In this document: in pieces, positions 12,685 through 23,521 of the stretch
Position numbering within the stretch: the first letter of the stretch is position 1
Layout of the letters: each line of letters starts with the position of its first letter
Assembly: GCA_002803225.1 (NCBI GenBank)
Contig: NXFV01000136.1
Location: 1-49,221, forward strand
From: Gamarada debralockiae
Taxonomy: Eukaryota; Ascomycota; Leotiomycetes; Helotiales; Hyphodiscaceae
Length of the DNA: 49,221 nucleotides
Direction: 5' to 3'
The notes under the pieces: model-generated
Database searches by the model: none
What the model saw: the letters and a program-made list of their open reading frames with translations, nothing else
What the model was told of the DNA's origin: nothing
Program-made: the position numbers and the translations under genes

Positions 12685-14804
12685 TTACATTCTAAAAAAA
12701 TCCTTCATTCTACCACGAATCTCCTTATGGTCGCTTCTCTTCTCCAGGCCTCCTGAAAGAACAATCCCAAATGGTCCTGCTTCAAGTGGACAGAAGTTGT
12801 TGGAGCCTGGGAGCGTCCCTTCCTGGAAGTACGCATTGATCTTGGCGTTGGTGCATGAGTTCCGGGATGCCAAAGAACAATGCTGCAATGATGTTAGCGA
12901 ATTTCCCTCGAGGTCGAGGATGCAACTTACTCCTGTTCCGTCAGTTGTAAGAACTTGGGAATCCAAGTAAGCTGGCGACCACGTTTCACTACTGCAAATG
13001 AGTCAGTACGACACTTTATATCAATCACAAGAAGCCTGAGAGTTGAATCATTGAATTTATTTGCTTGACTAAGGGATTCACTTCTACTTTTACTTCCGAC
13101 TTACTTTATGATTGGAGTTACAGGATCAAGGGTATTGCTAACAAAGAGTAGTGGGCTCTTTGTTCTGCCCCCAAACGGTCCTGTAAAAAGTATTTAGTCA
13201 CGTCTTTGTCTATTGTTCGAAGACAAATCAAGGAAACAAAGTATACCCGTATACCAATGCGAAGCGAAGATCGGTCAAGTAGTCTTTGAGACTCTTATCA
13301 GAGCCCAGACCAGACCGGCTATGACACTCTGTTCCTCAAGTTCCTCTATCCATGGCTCCAGTTGCTCAAGTGTCCGGTTGTAATCAGACCCACCGTCGTC
13401 ACTAGCCCAGATCGCTACTTTATAAACCATAGGCTGATCGGCAAAGTTGATATTAGGGAGTTCAATCAATGTTGGTAAAGTTGTTGTATTGCCAGAGCCT
13501 ACCTCGTTGAGGGTGTTATAAAAGTTAATTGTCCAGTTGTTCAAGGTGTTTTCATTGGGGTTCTGGAGAAAGATCTCCATACCAAGAACAAACTGTGGGA
13601 TGATAGGGTAATACATAATAGGGTCGTACAAGGACGTCTCCAAAGTTGCCCGGATGAGGTCCAATGCGTTGTCCAGGATGGATGCGTTTGCCCAGTTATG
13701 GCTATAGGCATAGCTAGAGTTGAATTGGAGGATGGACTTCTCCACCCGATTGTATATGTCCAGAGGCGTGGTTCCGGTGTATATGGGGCAAAGTTCAATT
13801 CCAGCAGCATTGCAGTAGATGAAGAATGTCGCCCAGACGTCGTCTGCGAGAGTCACAAGTTTCTGAGAGAGTCCCGTGCGCCAGTCTTCTGGATCTATGA
13901 CTCCATTAAGTGCCACTCTTCCCACACCGTCGGGGAACATCGACGCGAAAGTTTCGCCAAGAAAAGTCCCGTAACTAAAACCCCAGTAATTTAGTATTTC
14001 GGGATTCTCTACACGTTTTCCATCATCGGTGTTAGCGTAGGCATTCAAAATACTAATGATATCTGTCGCGACGTCGGCAGTTGACATGTACATCCCAGCA
14101 CCTTCTGGGCTGCTAATTCTCTGTTGGCATAGCAAGCTAACCCTTTTGGCTTCGTCCAATACTGACTCAACATAACTTCCGTTGAATTCTGCAAGTCTGA
14201 TCCTTAGGACCTGTCCTTCTCGGCGATTCAGAAGTAGCGCTACAGAGTGGCTATGGCGACTAGGCTGTTCTCGACGTAGAAGCTTGGATAACGTTGAGTT
14301 TGATGCAGTTGATCCATTAATAAAATCTGCGTTTGGAATGGCATACCCAACACCTCGCGGATCCCAAGACACAAGATCGTAGTTTCTTCCAACGACGTCT
14401 GACATATAGCTGCCATACTGGGAGATGAAATTTAGTCCGGAGTCGCCAGGACCTCCCGGGTTAATCAGGACCATTCCCTTGTAAGTTGTGTTTGTCCACG
14501 CTGGAGACTTGAGGAGAGGAATTGAAGACCGGGGCCCGTTAGGGCTGCTGTAATCAAGCGGGACCTGTGGTTTGTGCTTAGCACCAGGTCGGGAGAGGCA
14601 TAGAACACATTGCTTACGTCCAATCTGGAACAGTAGTACACGGTGTGGCAAGGGTACCAAGTTAGGTTGGTAAGTGAAGGAATCTGAAGTTATGGGAATC
14701 AGTTCGGTATTCACAACGAAAGATGGGGAAGCTGAAACCTCATCAAAGGTCCATTGTTTGGATTGGCAGAGCGCTGAAGCTGCAAGCGAGACCAGCAGCA
14801 GCAA
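12685..14804 (-). pseudogene. secreted S33/TAP-like serine peptidase (alpha/beta hydrolase), interrupted by a stop
   Basis: Resembles fungal secreted tripeptidyl/prolyl-aminopeptidase-like hydrolases. Pieces read on the minus strand: 14804-14739, 14683-14618, 14564-13247, 13180-13105, 12991-12931 and 12882-12685; all junctions keep phase and use good donors (GTAAGC, GTATAC, GTAAGT) except GTTTCA in the first. Together they encode about 594 codons. Visible landmarks are a signal-peptide-like LLLLVSLAASALC, the oxyanion GMVLINPGGPGDSG, the nucleophile elbow WGFSYGTFLGE, the C-terminal GPFGGRTKSPLLFVSNTLDP with the catalytic Asp, and GTGHCS with the catalytic His. Two defects: an in-frame TGA at 13277-13275, where relatives have Trp or another residue before the HWYTGPFGG stretch, and no in-frame ATG between the upstream stop and the signal sequence (the first usable codon is TTG). 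I call it a probable recent pseudogene; a sequencing error or a missed 5' exon remain possible. Confidence 0.7.
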
Positions 14805-14944
14805 CTGTAGCTGTGTTGCTGCTCCTGATAGACTCGTCTTTTTTGAATACTTTCTAGTTTCAAAGTATTGTAGAATTAATGAGCAAGTAAAACGATTTGC
14901 AATTCAGAGGATGAACTTGAACTTCTTCTAACATCAGAGTGCTT

Positions 14945-14957
14945 CCTTATATACTCG
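14945..14957 (-). promoter_or_regulatory. TATA-like box of the peptidase gene
   Basis: Read on the minus strand this is GAGTATATAAGG, placed about 150 bp before the signal-peptide codons. Position and sequence fit a TATA element; the exact transcription start is not visible. Confidence 0.35.
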
Positions 14958-15907
14958 TCTGAAGGTAGACGTCCATGACATCGAACTAAGAGCGGCTACG
15001 CCTTCACGACCAGTTCTGGTATTCTCCTTAGTTATTTATTGAGTTTGAATCCTGCAGCCAGAATACTACCCGAATCCGCGGCACGGTTGTTTATGACATA
15101 ACGCAAATGCATTGTTCTTACCTGTCAAGCCGGTGCCTGGAGGGTTTCCGGATGCCACACTATGAGCGAAATACTTACTGAGGTATTTACTCTGTGGCAG
15201 TATCTTTATGTCGCATTCTATTCCGGAAAAGGTTGCGGCACAATGATTAGCGTTCGAATGAGAGAAGTTTCTGCTCCGCAAGGCAATATAGGAGAGTGGC
15301 GGAGCTTGTGTAACCCAAGAGTTTAGCGAATCAGCCCCTTTTCAAAAATTTACCCTTCGGATACCCCGCAGCACGTACCAGGAGTATTCTTGAGATAGTC
15401 AAGCTCTTAGTAGTAGATGATAGCTGGTATTGGTATTTAGAAGATCTCCTTACAGCGAATCAAACCAGGCGGTTAAGTTTAGAGGTTTTCATATTCTCAT
15501 ACCCACTCTGCAGAAGCCAACACCCTTGCAGGCCATGCGCACCCAAGTAGACAGTCTATCAGTCTATACCCTATCTTAATCCTCCATTTCAGGAAGTTGC
15601 ATAAGCTTTCCAGTAGCCAAGTAATGTTTCGTACTCTCCGTCTTTCAATGCCCTACTTTGCATATTGTCAACCTTCCTCCCAATACGGCTTGCACTAGGT
15701 CCAACCATTTCTAGCACCTAAATGCTCATAAACTGGCCAGCATATCAAACCATCGAGTTGTCAAACACTCCACTCCTCATATATTGTGATATTGTACGTA
15801 CGTACGTACTTGAAACAGAAGCTTACTAGTAGAGAAGTTACAAAAATGGCCGAACCACGTGCTCGCATGTGCACTCGCTTGATCCCCACCATAATAATAG
15901 AGCTGAA
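14958..15907. other. intergenic, no gene seen
   Basis: Only short, unsupported open frames occur here. A (GTAC)n-like run GTACGTACGTACGTAC at about 15794-15809 is the only simple structure noted. Confidence 0.5.
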
Positions 15908-17055
15908 TCACTGACGTAAACTAGTATATATCTGAAACGCACCTTCGATGCATTGTATAAGACCGAAAACCAAAGTTAGGACTAGCACCAAAATTGCGAC
16001 CCAGAAGGTATACCATTGTACCTCATTCCGCCGATCACACCACCACTGTGACAAATTGCTTGGTTCCGCTTCATCGAAGACTTGTTTCAGTATAACGAGG
16101 CGGTCGCGCCAAAAAGCAAAATTGTCTATATGCCGGTCTATAGCTCTCAGGCTGTCGCATTTTGCGGCCCGGCAATCCAGGTTAGAATTTTTAGACAGCT
16201 TCCTAAACCATTTCCTAGACTTGGGATCTGATTGTGGAAAAAGAAGTGCAAGAGTCCGGATCGTCTCGTCAATAAAGCCCTTAGGGAACATTGAACTGGC
16301 TTGCATTAGCACATATTGTTAAACTTCATGTTTCTTAGTGGAAGGGAGACATACTTCCTTTGTTGAGCAATCAAAAAGGAAGCATTATGGAAGATCGCGA
16401 CTTTCTTATCATCCTCACTCATCAGACGTAGGTGGTCGGCAAGATTGTTGGTGAATTGGATTTCTATTCCAGCAATTCGCCTGAGATTACAGGCGTTGAA
16501 AATCTTCTCAAGCTTAACATGTTCATTATCCAAAACACGAGGTGCATTGAAATACTCCTGGATCAAATATTCCAGGTTGTTCTCCGACCAAAGGAGCCGC
16601 TCTTGGCCGGAAAATACGTACTGAAGATCGCCCACATTGATCATGCAGAGCAATCTTGCGGCAAGGTCGATAGATCCATTAATCTGTTCTTCTTCGTTCT
16701 CAGGTTTTGGCACCGGTAGCTTGGAACTCAGCCATAGCTTAATATCGTTACGATTGGCGTGAGATCTAATCTGCGCAGCGATTTCAATGACGTCCTTATG
16801 AGATTTCGCTGAGATATGTCTTTCTCCATCGTATAGGGCGAGGCTACATTGTTCAATATAGTAGGAGAAGTAAGAGTCGTAGTTGACCTCGCTACTTGTC
16901 ATGTGCGATGGATGAATGCTCAGTCCCCAAAGGCTATTAATGATCTCACATCTGGTACTGGGGCTTATCGCAAACGACCGGAGCGGAGTTCTTGTAGAGC
17001 TCTGGTTCGCAAGCGTCAGAGCTCGACCGGACGGACGAGAAATTGAATTAGACAT
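15908..17055 (-). CDS. orphan protein with C-terminal membrane anchor
   Basis: Two exons on the minus strand, 17055-16355 and 16295-15908, give 362 aa. The intron has a GTATGT donor, a GCTAATG branch-point-like sequence and a CCAG acceptor, and it fuses two open frames that would otherwise look separate. The body is soluble and helical with no signal peptide. The C-terminus reads WWCDRRNEVQ followed by one hydrophobic helix (about residues 328-347, WYTFWVAILVLVLTLVFGLI) and a short tail, so it looks like a tail-anchored protein. I have an unverified impression that this WYTFWVA-type ending recurs in ascomycete hypothetical proteins. No function is assigned. It is transcribed away from the protease/BTB gene with 545 bp between starts. 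Confidence 0.8.
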
Positions 17056-17600
17056 GGCAAGCGTGCGAATTTTCTTCTTTGCAATATTTTTTATATGAAT
17101 CCAACACGGTAAAAGATACTGGACAGTAAAGACTCGTGCGATACGATAGAAAAATCTTCGGCGCCACTACGCCCAGCACATATACAACTATAATTTCTTG
17201 CAGTTAGTCCCCTCCATTTGCCCACGTAATGGTGCAGCTTTAACCTTAGCGCGCTTATTACCAGCAATGAACGGCTCAGTTGCAGTGCAACATGCGCTGC
17301 AACATGCGCTGTTCGGTTCTGTTTGGCCAGCTTGTTCAGCCTTCATGCCAGATTATTCAACCACAGCCACGGCCACCAGGCTCTCAAAGTCCAACTCAAA
17401 GTTGATTGCAAGTTTCTTAGGCTTTTGCAACATCTCCACTCCGATCTAATTACTCCTCGTCGCTCTTGTATTTACTTGCGAAGCCCAATTTGCTCAGGAC
17501 AATGACTTCCTGAGTCGTTCACGTAAGCCAATGAGTAACCATTGCTGGAGAGGGAGCCTCAATTGACGATCTTTATTCCAGCCTTCTTCTTCAAGCAGCA
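17056..17600. promoter_or_regulatory. divergent intergenic region between the membrane orphan and the protease/BTB gene
   Basis: 545 bp that should hold both promoters. It contains a short direct repeat, GCAACATGCGCT twice in tandem at about 17289-17312. No TATA box or factor site was clear. Confidence 0.4.
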
Positions 17601-20600
17601 ATGGATGGCGAGACAAAATTCTCGGTGCCGAAACTCGGGAAATCGTCGAATTCTGCGAAGAGTAAATGCTGCTGGCCTAATCCAGAAGCATCTACTGGCG
17701 AGCACTATAAAACCCCCAATCTCGGCCGCAATCATTGTTGGGAAGCTACTGGTGAGGCTCGACGGAAGTTCGAGGAGATTGCCTTAGAGATCAAAACTCA
17801 TCTCGAAAAGTGCAGCGACCCCGTCGCGAACCCCGTCATCTGGACGATATATATGATTGGCCGTACGCGCAAAGAATCAGTACCGACGATAATGTTCTGC
17901 GGAAGGGACAAGAACGCTCGTACTGGAGTTAAGGAGGCGATAAATAAAAGTGGAATTCTGGACAAACATCCTGGGATTCGGACCAACAGCTGTCCCGAGG
18001 AGTTTCGACGCTATGCTAGAGACCAAGATTCTGACCAAGAATATTTTGGAGTCCCAGTCGAAGCTGGAAAATCGATACTGTACTCTCCATTAGATGTGGG
18101 CAATGGCATGCAGATATTATTCCAGGGCTTCCACGGTGACACTTCCTCTAGACGATTTGCTACAGGTGGAGGTTTCATTTACTCTCGCGGGTCTTGCTTC
18201 CTCATGACTGTTGCTCATGCTCTCGATAAAACAGCTGAGGAAGTCCTACCAAGCTCTCCTGCTAGCGATAACTTCGAGTTCGAGCTTGATGACATTAGCG
18301 ACATAGGTAGTGAGGACATAGATATGTCCAGTAGAGGGAGAGGCAGCGCTAGTTCTGAAAGTTCTGACTCTGATGATTTTACAATCTCGACGAGTGGATC
18401 TTCAGACGCATCATCAGAGTCTGGAGAGACACCGAGGAATATTATCACTAAAGAAAGATCCGTCGACAAGATCGAGTTTAACCCATCCAATTCTGTGGCC
18501 AAAACGCAAACGAAAGAGCCCAGCTTGCGATTGGACTCCGAGCTCCATTCGGTAGGCGACCGCATCATTTGCTCCAGATCAGGACCACGACCTAGCTTAG
18601 ATTATTGCCTCATCAAGATCAAGCAGAATGAGCTCTACAAATCCAACAAAATATGTACAAGTTCAGATGGATCCTCTCCTTGTCTATTTCCAAGAGGGTT
18701 TGTAACGAGTGGGCCTAAAGATGTAGAAGTCGTGGCCGCCATCAGATCTGGAGGCTTGCTGAAAGGAAGGTTATCAGGAACGCCATCATTCTTGATGCTG
18801 CCAGGTAGTACTTCTGTCCAAGAACTATGGACTATGAGACATGATTCAAGTCTCGTCAATGGAGACTGTGGCTCATGGGTGGTGGACGCATCCACTGGCC
18901 AGCTTTTTGGACACATCGTAGGTGGCAGTCCCGAATCTGGCGCCACGTACGTTATTCCAGCTTTTTCCGTCTTTGATGACCTCAAGAAACGATATGGTGG
19001 TGAGTGGAGCTTGTCCACCGCGGCCAATACCTATTGTCAAGAGCTCTTGCAGTCAGTTGGAAAAAACCTGCAAACTCTCATTCAAGATATAAGAACATGC
19101 TACGAGGACCTGATCCAGCTTCGCAAGGCCAGTGATTTATTGATAAACAACAGCCAGCGCACAGTACAACATGATTCCCTCGAATTGTATGCTCTTGCAG
19201 AAAAGCTTAAAAAGCTCATAGCCTCTACGGACCGTGATATTCAGAGACAAGCGGGCCAGAAAGGACAGCTCGTAAGGGGAAACGAAGTTATAACAAAGGA
19301 TCTTGAGCAGAAGGCCGAATATTCCAAGTCCATCGCTACTAAACATCTTGGTGTCATTACTCAAGGATTTACCCGTTTGGCAAGAAGCTCAGGAGCCACA
19401 CTAGGAGATGCCAAAGGTTTTTCACGAGATGCGACTGTCTTCCGGGCCGGTCGAGTAGGAGGTATCGTGCAACATCGCCAAACTATTCTCAAAAATCTTC
19501 AAGGGCATATCTCAACCGCCAAGCAGAGGGTCGATATTCTCACTGCCCAAAAGGTTGTCATAGAAAATCGAGTTGCTCTCGAAGACCAGAGAGCATCCAA
19601 TTCGGGCCGAGAGGCATTATCGCAAGATAACAACCGGGATATAGGAATTATAGTAAGTTATTTTATACAAAGACAAGATAGGAATGCTAAAGCCCTTTAG
19701 GCTCGTGCAGTCTCTTCCACGGCTTTAGGATATGCCGCAATTGGATTGGGTCCTATTGCGGCACCCGCCAAACCCGATATTCGACGATCTTGGTATATTG
19801 GGTAAGTACCCCAAGAGAAAGTACACGAAATTTCTTTCTAACAATTTAAATAGATCGCTACAAGGCGAACGAATCAGGGTCTTGGTCGGATCTACAAAAG
19901 AAACTTATGACGTCCCATATGACTTGCTCGCGCAATACTCCATCTCCTTCAAAGAGCTTCGAAAGGCCTGTAATGACTCCGGAGACGAAATATTATTGCC
20001 TGATGTTACAAAGTCTACTTTCGAGGGCTTCTTCATCTGGCTGCATGCGTACGAACCGCGTATCACCCTCAATAAAGCTCTCGGCCCCGACTCCATCGAC
20101 GATGCACTTGACCTTGCCGTCTTCGCCCAAAAATACCAAATATATCATCTGAGAAATCAAGCATCGGATGTGATACGAGCAGCAATCCGTAAAGGTCAAT
20201 GGAAAATCACACCGAGAATGATCTCAGCAGTATACAAAGTTGCACCAGCCGGTTCAGCACTACAACAATTGATGTTTCTCGGCTTCGTCGCAGAAGAAGG
20301 ACAGACTGATTTCACCGCATGGCAGACCACCTTCATTGAATGCCCCAACCTTGGATGGGATTACTTCCAGTACAAGAGTGGAAGTGAAGTGTACAGTGAA
20401 GGGGTTGAAGCAGGAGGCGCCTGTCGCTTCCATGATCATTCGGATATTGGTGATTGGGTGGTCGCTAACGTCGAAGAGTGTCCGTATTCTTATGTTGCAC
20501 CGTGTCTAATGCCCAAAGACATGCCTGCGTCCAAGATTAACCATGGCCCCTCACTTCTCGACGGTGATCAAAAAGAAGCAAGTGATAGGGCACAGGCAGA

Positions 20601-21000
20601 AGGGCAGACTATAGGGGCCAACTCGGCAGCCAACCTAATAGAGCATAACGATATGGAGAATCAACTAGCAATAGAACCCATGGTAAAAATAATTAACGAG
20701 CAGCCATCAGAAGTTGGGTCTTGGGAGAGGGAGACGACAGAAGTAGAGCCTGAATTAGGAAAACGCAAGGCAGTAGGGGAACCTCTTATCGAGGAGGAGC
20801 TATCAGAGAAACCTCTAGCTCAAAAAGAGCTAATAGAGAAACCTCTAGCTAAGGAAGAGCTAGTAGTGAAACCTCTTATCGAGAAGAGGGACCTACCTAC
20901 CCTCCTATCTTTTAGAGGCGCTACTACTTTTATAGAACGGGCTCAAGCAAAGAAGAGGAGGGGGGGGAGAGTAAGGATAAGGAGTATAATATACGTATAG
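17601..21000 (+). CDS. predicted trypsin-like / coiled-coil / BTB fusion protein
   Basis: Three exons, 17601-19652, 19701-19801 and 19854-21000, keep one frame through 1,099 aa. Residues about 130-470 form a trypsin-like fold: His206 in TVAHALD, Asp334 in LDYCLIKI, Ser425 in NGDCGSWVVD, the last followed by GQLFGHIVGG. An acidic Ser-rich insertion (about 225-310) splits the first and second triad residues. Residues about 475-690 are heptad-like and charged, with LQGHISTAKQRVDILTAQKV near the end. A short exon encodes ARAVSSTALGYAAIGLGPIA, then the third exon starts at SLQGERIRVLVGS and runs into a BTB/POZ fold (FFIWLHAYEPRI, LDLAVFAQKYQIYHLRNQA). The tail has three 10-residue repeats and a basic end. 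Introns of 48 and 52 nt carry GTAAGT donors and branch sites (GCTAAAG, TTCTAAC). If the second intron is not used, the protease ends at a stop just after 19801 and a separate BTB gene follows. Confidence 0.75.
20782..20890 (+). repeat. 30-bp in-frame tandem repeat in the BTB protein tail
   Basis: Three full units and part of a fourth start at 20782, 20812, 20842 and 20872. They encode PLIEEELSEK, PLAQKELIEK, PLAKEELVVK and then PLIEK. Codon choice here is more AT-rich (CTA, ATA, GTA, AGA) than in the BTB part. Confidence 0.75.
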
Positions 21001-21658
21001 GTTTGAGGTATTGTAGTGCCAGTCCGGATATGTGTACACAACCATTGCCATAGCAACAACAATCTCATCTGACATAATTGATCATTGAAGCCTAGAGGGC
21101 TATAAATTTAATTATGGAGGTATCCGTAAGTTAATGAAATTGATTCTTCTCTGACCGTCTTCCTGCCCTAAGTGCACTTTTTGATTAGGAAAGCGTCCAC
21201 ATCGATCCTCATTGTGAAGAAACTCAATAATGTTGATTAAATACCGAATTTGACCATACTGGAGCGTTGCGCTGAAGTCGCCTTTGTCTACCTATACTAT
21301 CTCTTCTGAATAAGGCCGTAAAATCCCCTAGATGAGGTTTCGCAGCCTCAAACGGGTGACCGTCAGAGGAAAAGGACATCTCAGGATGGATGAGATAAGG
21401 GCCAATGGACCTAGTGGTCGAGGTAAATGGGATGTGGAGTGGAAGTCGGTACAGGATATCTCTAAGAAGCGGAACATAACGATTGCGACCTCGTCCACAA
21501 CTCCAGAGACGGGAGGAAAACCAAGAAAGCATATCTAGCAACCTTCGCAGTGTACCACGTCCCACCTGCTTTGGAATGAGAATCGATTCAATCAAGAATT
21601 CAAAAAGAGCGTCCTCGTGACGCTTACATCGCTTGCATGTCGAGGGTTTTCATCGATA
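21001..21658. other. intergenic, no gene seen
   Basis: About 650 bp with short open frames on both strands, none supported by composition, motif or splicing. Confidence 0.45.
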
Positions 21659-22582
21659 TCATCGCTCATGTAATGACTGTGATCGCTGCCAACATTGCAT
21701 GATCAAGTTGGCCTCGGTTGGAGGCGAACTACCGTGACAGCAGGTCGACGCCCCTAAGTGACGCTGAGATGGCTGTTGATAGCCGGGCTCACGTTGCTTC
21801 CGGGGCCGTCCTCGTGGTCCCTTTTGAGGTGCCTTGCCTGGTGCATTAGCTACTACCATCGCTCGCTCGCCTTGCTTCAAACCCGGTCCCCCTCGTCTAT
21901 TCTTAGAGTCGAGTTGTACACGGAGTCGTACCTCGAACTCGTCCACCAGTTCCTTGGCATTTCCTAGTGCATGTTGAGGCACTAGTGTTGGGCGCCAATC
22001 CGCCAAGTATTGGATTTCGCATCAATGACCTTGTTGCCAATAACATCGCGGACATCCCAATCCTCGTCAGCATCGGCGGCTGCCTGTGCGGCTGGTTTAG
22101 GGTCTGTGAGGGGTTGTTCTGGCCGTGCCTGCGAGTCTTCCGTCAACGCAAGTCCCAAAGCTCTGGTCGCTACCGCTCCTAGTCTGGTGTTCTCTGTGTT
22201 GGTCCTTTGGAAGAGGGGAGGTGGTACTCATACCGGACTGTAGGCAGCTCGGACCCACGGCGACTTCTTCTCCTTGTCCAAGGCAGAACAAGGCTTACTA
22301 GAGCGCCGCTGAGGCTTAGGACGTCGTGGTGGTCTTGGCGGGCCCCTTAGAACTCTGCTGAAGATGGAATTCACGCCCCTGGGGAGGGGTGACCCTTTTG
22401 CAAAACAGGGACGATCTTTGCTGCTTGACAAAACGTAGGCTACCATCTTCATCGGACTGGGCGCTGTTGTACGTTTCGTACTTGCCATTGCCGGATTTAT
22501 CAGTGCCGTTACCCCTCTCGTCTTGATCTAACATTCTAGGGCGATGTGGAGAAGAACAGTGACTGCGAGCGGAAGGAGGCAT
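21659..22582 (-). pseudogene. chromodomain-type gene with a frameshift
   Basis: On the minus strand, DEDWDVRDVIGNKVID ends near 22022 and a neighbouring frame continues at once with EIQYLADWRPTLVPQHALG and NAKELVDEFEVRLRVQLDSK. The order W-VRDVIG...YL-DW-PTLVP fits a chromodomain of the kind found in fungal chromatin proteins and in retroelement integrases. One base is missing at about 22020 in GATGCGAAATC, which breaks the frame. Upstream pieces (22488 to about 22228 and 22582 to 22316) are proline/basic-rich and could be linked through a GTATGA donor near 22231, but their phase is uncertain. The tail is basic (PRGRPRKQREPGY). I cannot tell a host gene from a transposon remnant. Confidence 0.5.
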
Positions 22583-22599
22583 TGACTTTACTGATTCCG

Positions 22600-23521
22600 C
22601 AAAAGACGAGTGCGGGTTCGACGGAGACGGATGCTGTCAGTTGAGCTGTGCGGGGGCGAAATATAATAGCATTTTGGAGCTAGCTTAATATCTCAGGAGC
22701 TGAAAGTAGAAAGAGGGGAAGAGCTCTTTTACGCCACAAAGAGTGGGGAAAATCAGGCTATACCATATTAGGCAGTTCCAACCAACACTTACTGTAGGAA
22801 GTGCTGTATGGGCTGCAATGGCATTTATTACGGAGGGATACAAGAAAATTGCAATTCGGGACGAGGTAGAAGTCTGAGGGTATGTTTGACAAAACCTTGA
22901 CTTTAAGGATTTAGGTTTTATTTGAAAATCTGGAAATAGCTGCCATTCGGCTTTGGTCCGCTGGTAGATGGAAATACTGAGATTCCAAACTTAAACAAAT
23001 ATTCGCTTGAGCCAGGACCGAACGCGGACCCGCGGTGAAGAGCTAAACCGCAGAACTTGGTTTGCTAGTCGAGAGGCTCAGAGGGAGAGGTACCAAACGC
23101 CTAACATTATTAGGTCCACAGAGGAAAGTTTGCACCGCCGCCTGATTTGACAGAGCACTTAATCAGGTACATCCCCTTTTCTAACTTTTAAGGGGAAACC
23201 ACGATGCTTATTTTTAGCCGAGGCGGACGGGAGAACAATATTGCCCGTGCGACCCCGACTTGTCCGACCTCACTTCACACCTTCCATCCTTCTCTGAAAT
23301 TTCATCGAACGGAAATCGATAAGGAGCTAAGCTGCAGAAGAAGCAGTCATCGCCGTTATCAAGACTAAAGAGATCGACTGGGGTACATGAGCTACTGCCG
23401 GGAGTGTCAAGAACGGAAATAAACACGTGTGCTTAGGTAAGTTCTGAGGCACGAGCGAAGTCTTTGTCGTCATCTCATTCCAGTCGCATCAACGCTGACA
23501 CGAATATAGATATTGCCATCT
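22600..23521. other. intergenic, upstream of the Zn2Cys6 gene
   Basis: About 920 bp without a supported gene. It should contain the promoter and leader of the transcription factor that starts at 23522. Confidence 0.5.

Noticed and set aside
13247..13330. Frameshift explanation for the peptidase, using a frame with SDKSLKDYLTDLRF
   Set aside because: The original frame with only the TGA leads directly to HWYTGPFGG and the conserved GPFG block after the intron, so one nonsense change is simpler than two frame changes.
14804..14806. TTG as a real start codon of the peptidase
   Set aside because: Non-ATG initiation is possible but rare; a lost ATG or a missed 5' exon is more likely.
19732..19853. 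Independent BTB gene starting at the ATG at 19732
   Set aside because: That start reads through a 52-nt sequence with a GTAAGT donor, TTCTAAC branch site and AATAG acceptor, and the N-terminus it gives is unlike BTB proteins. Kept as an alternative only.
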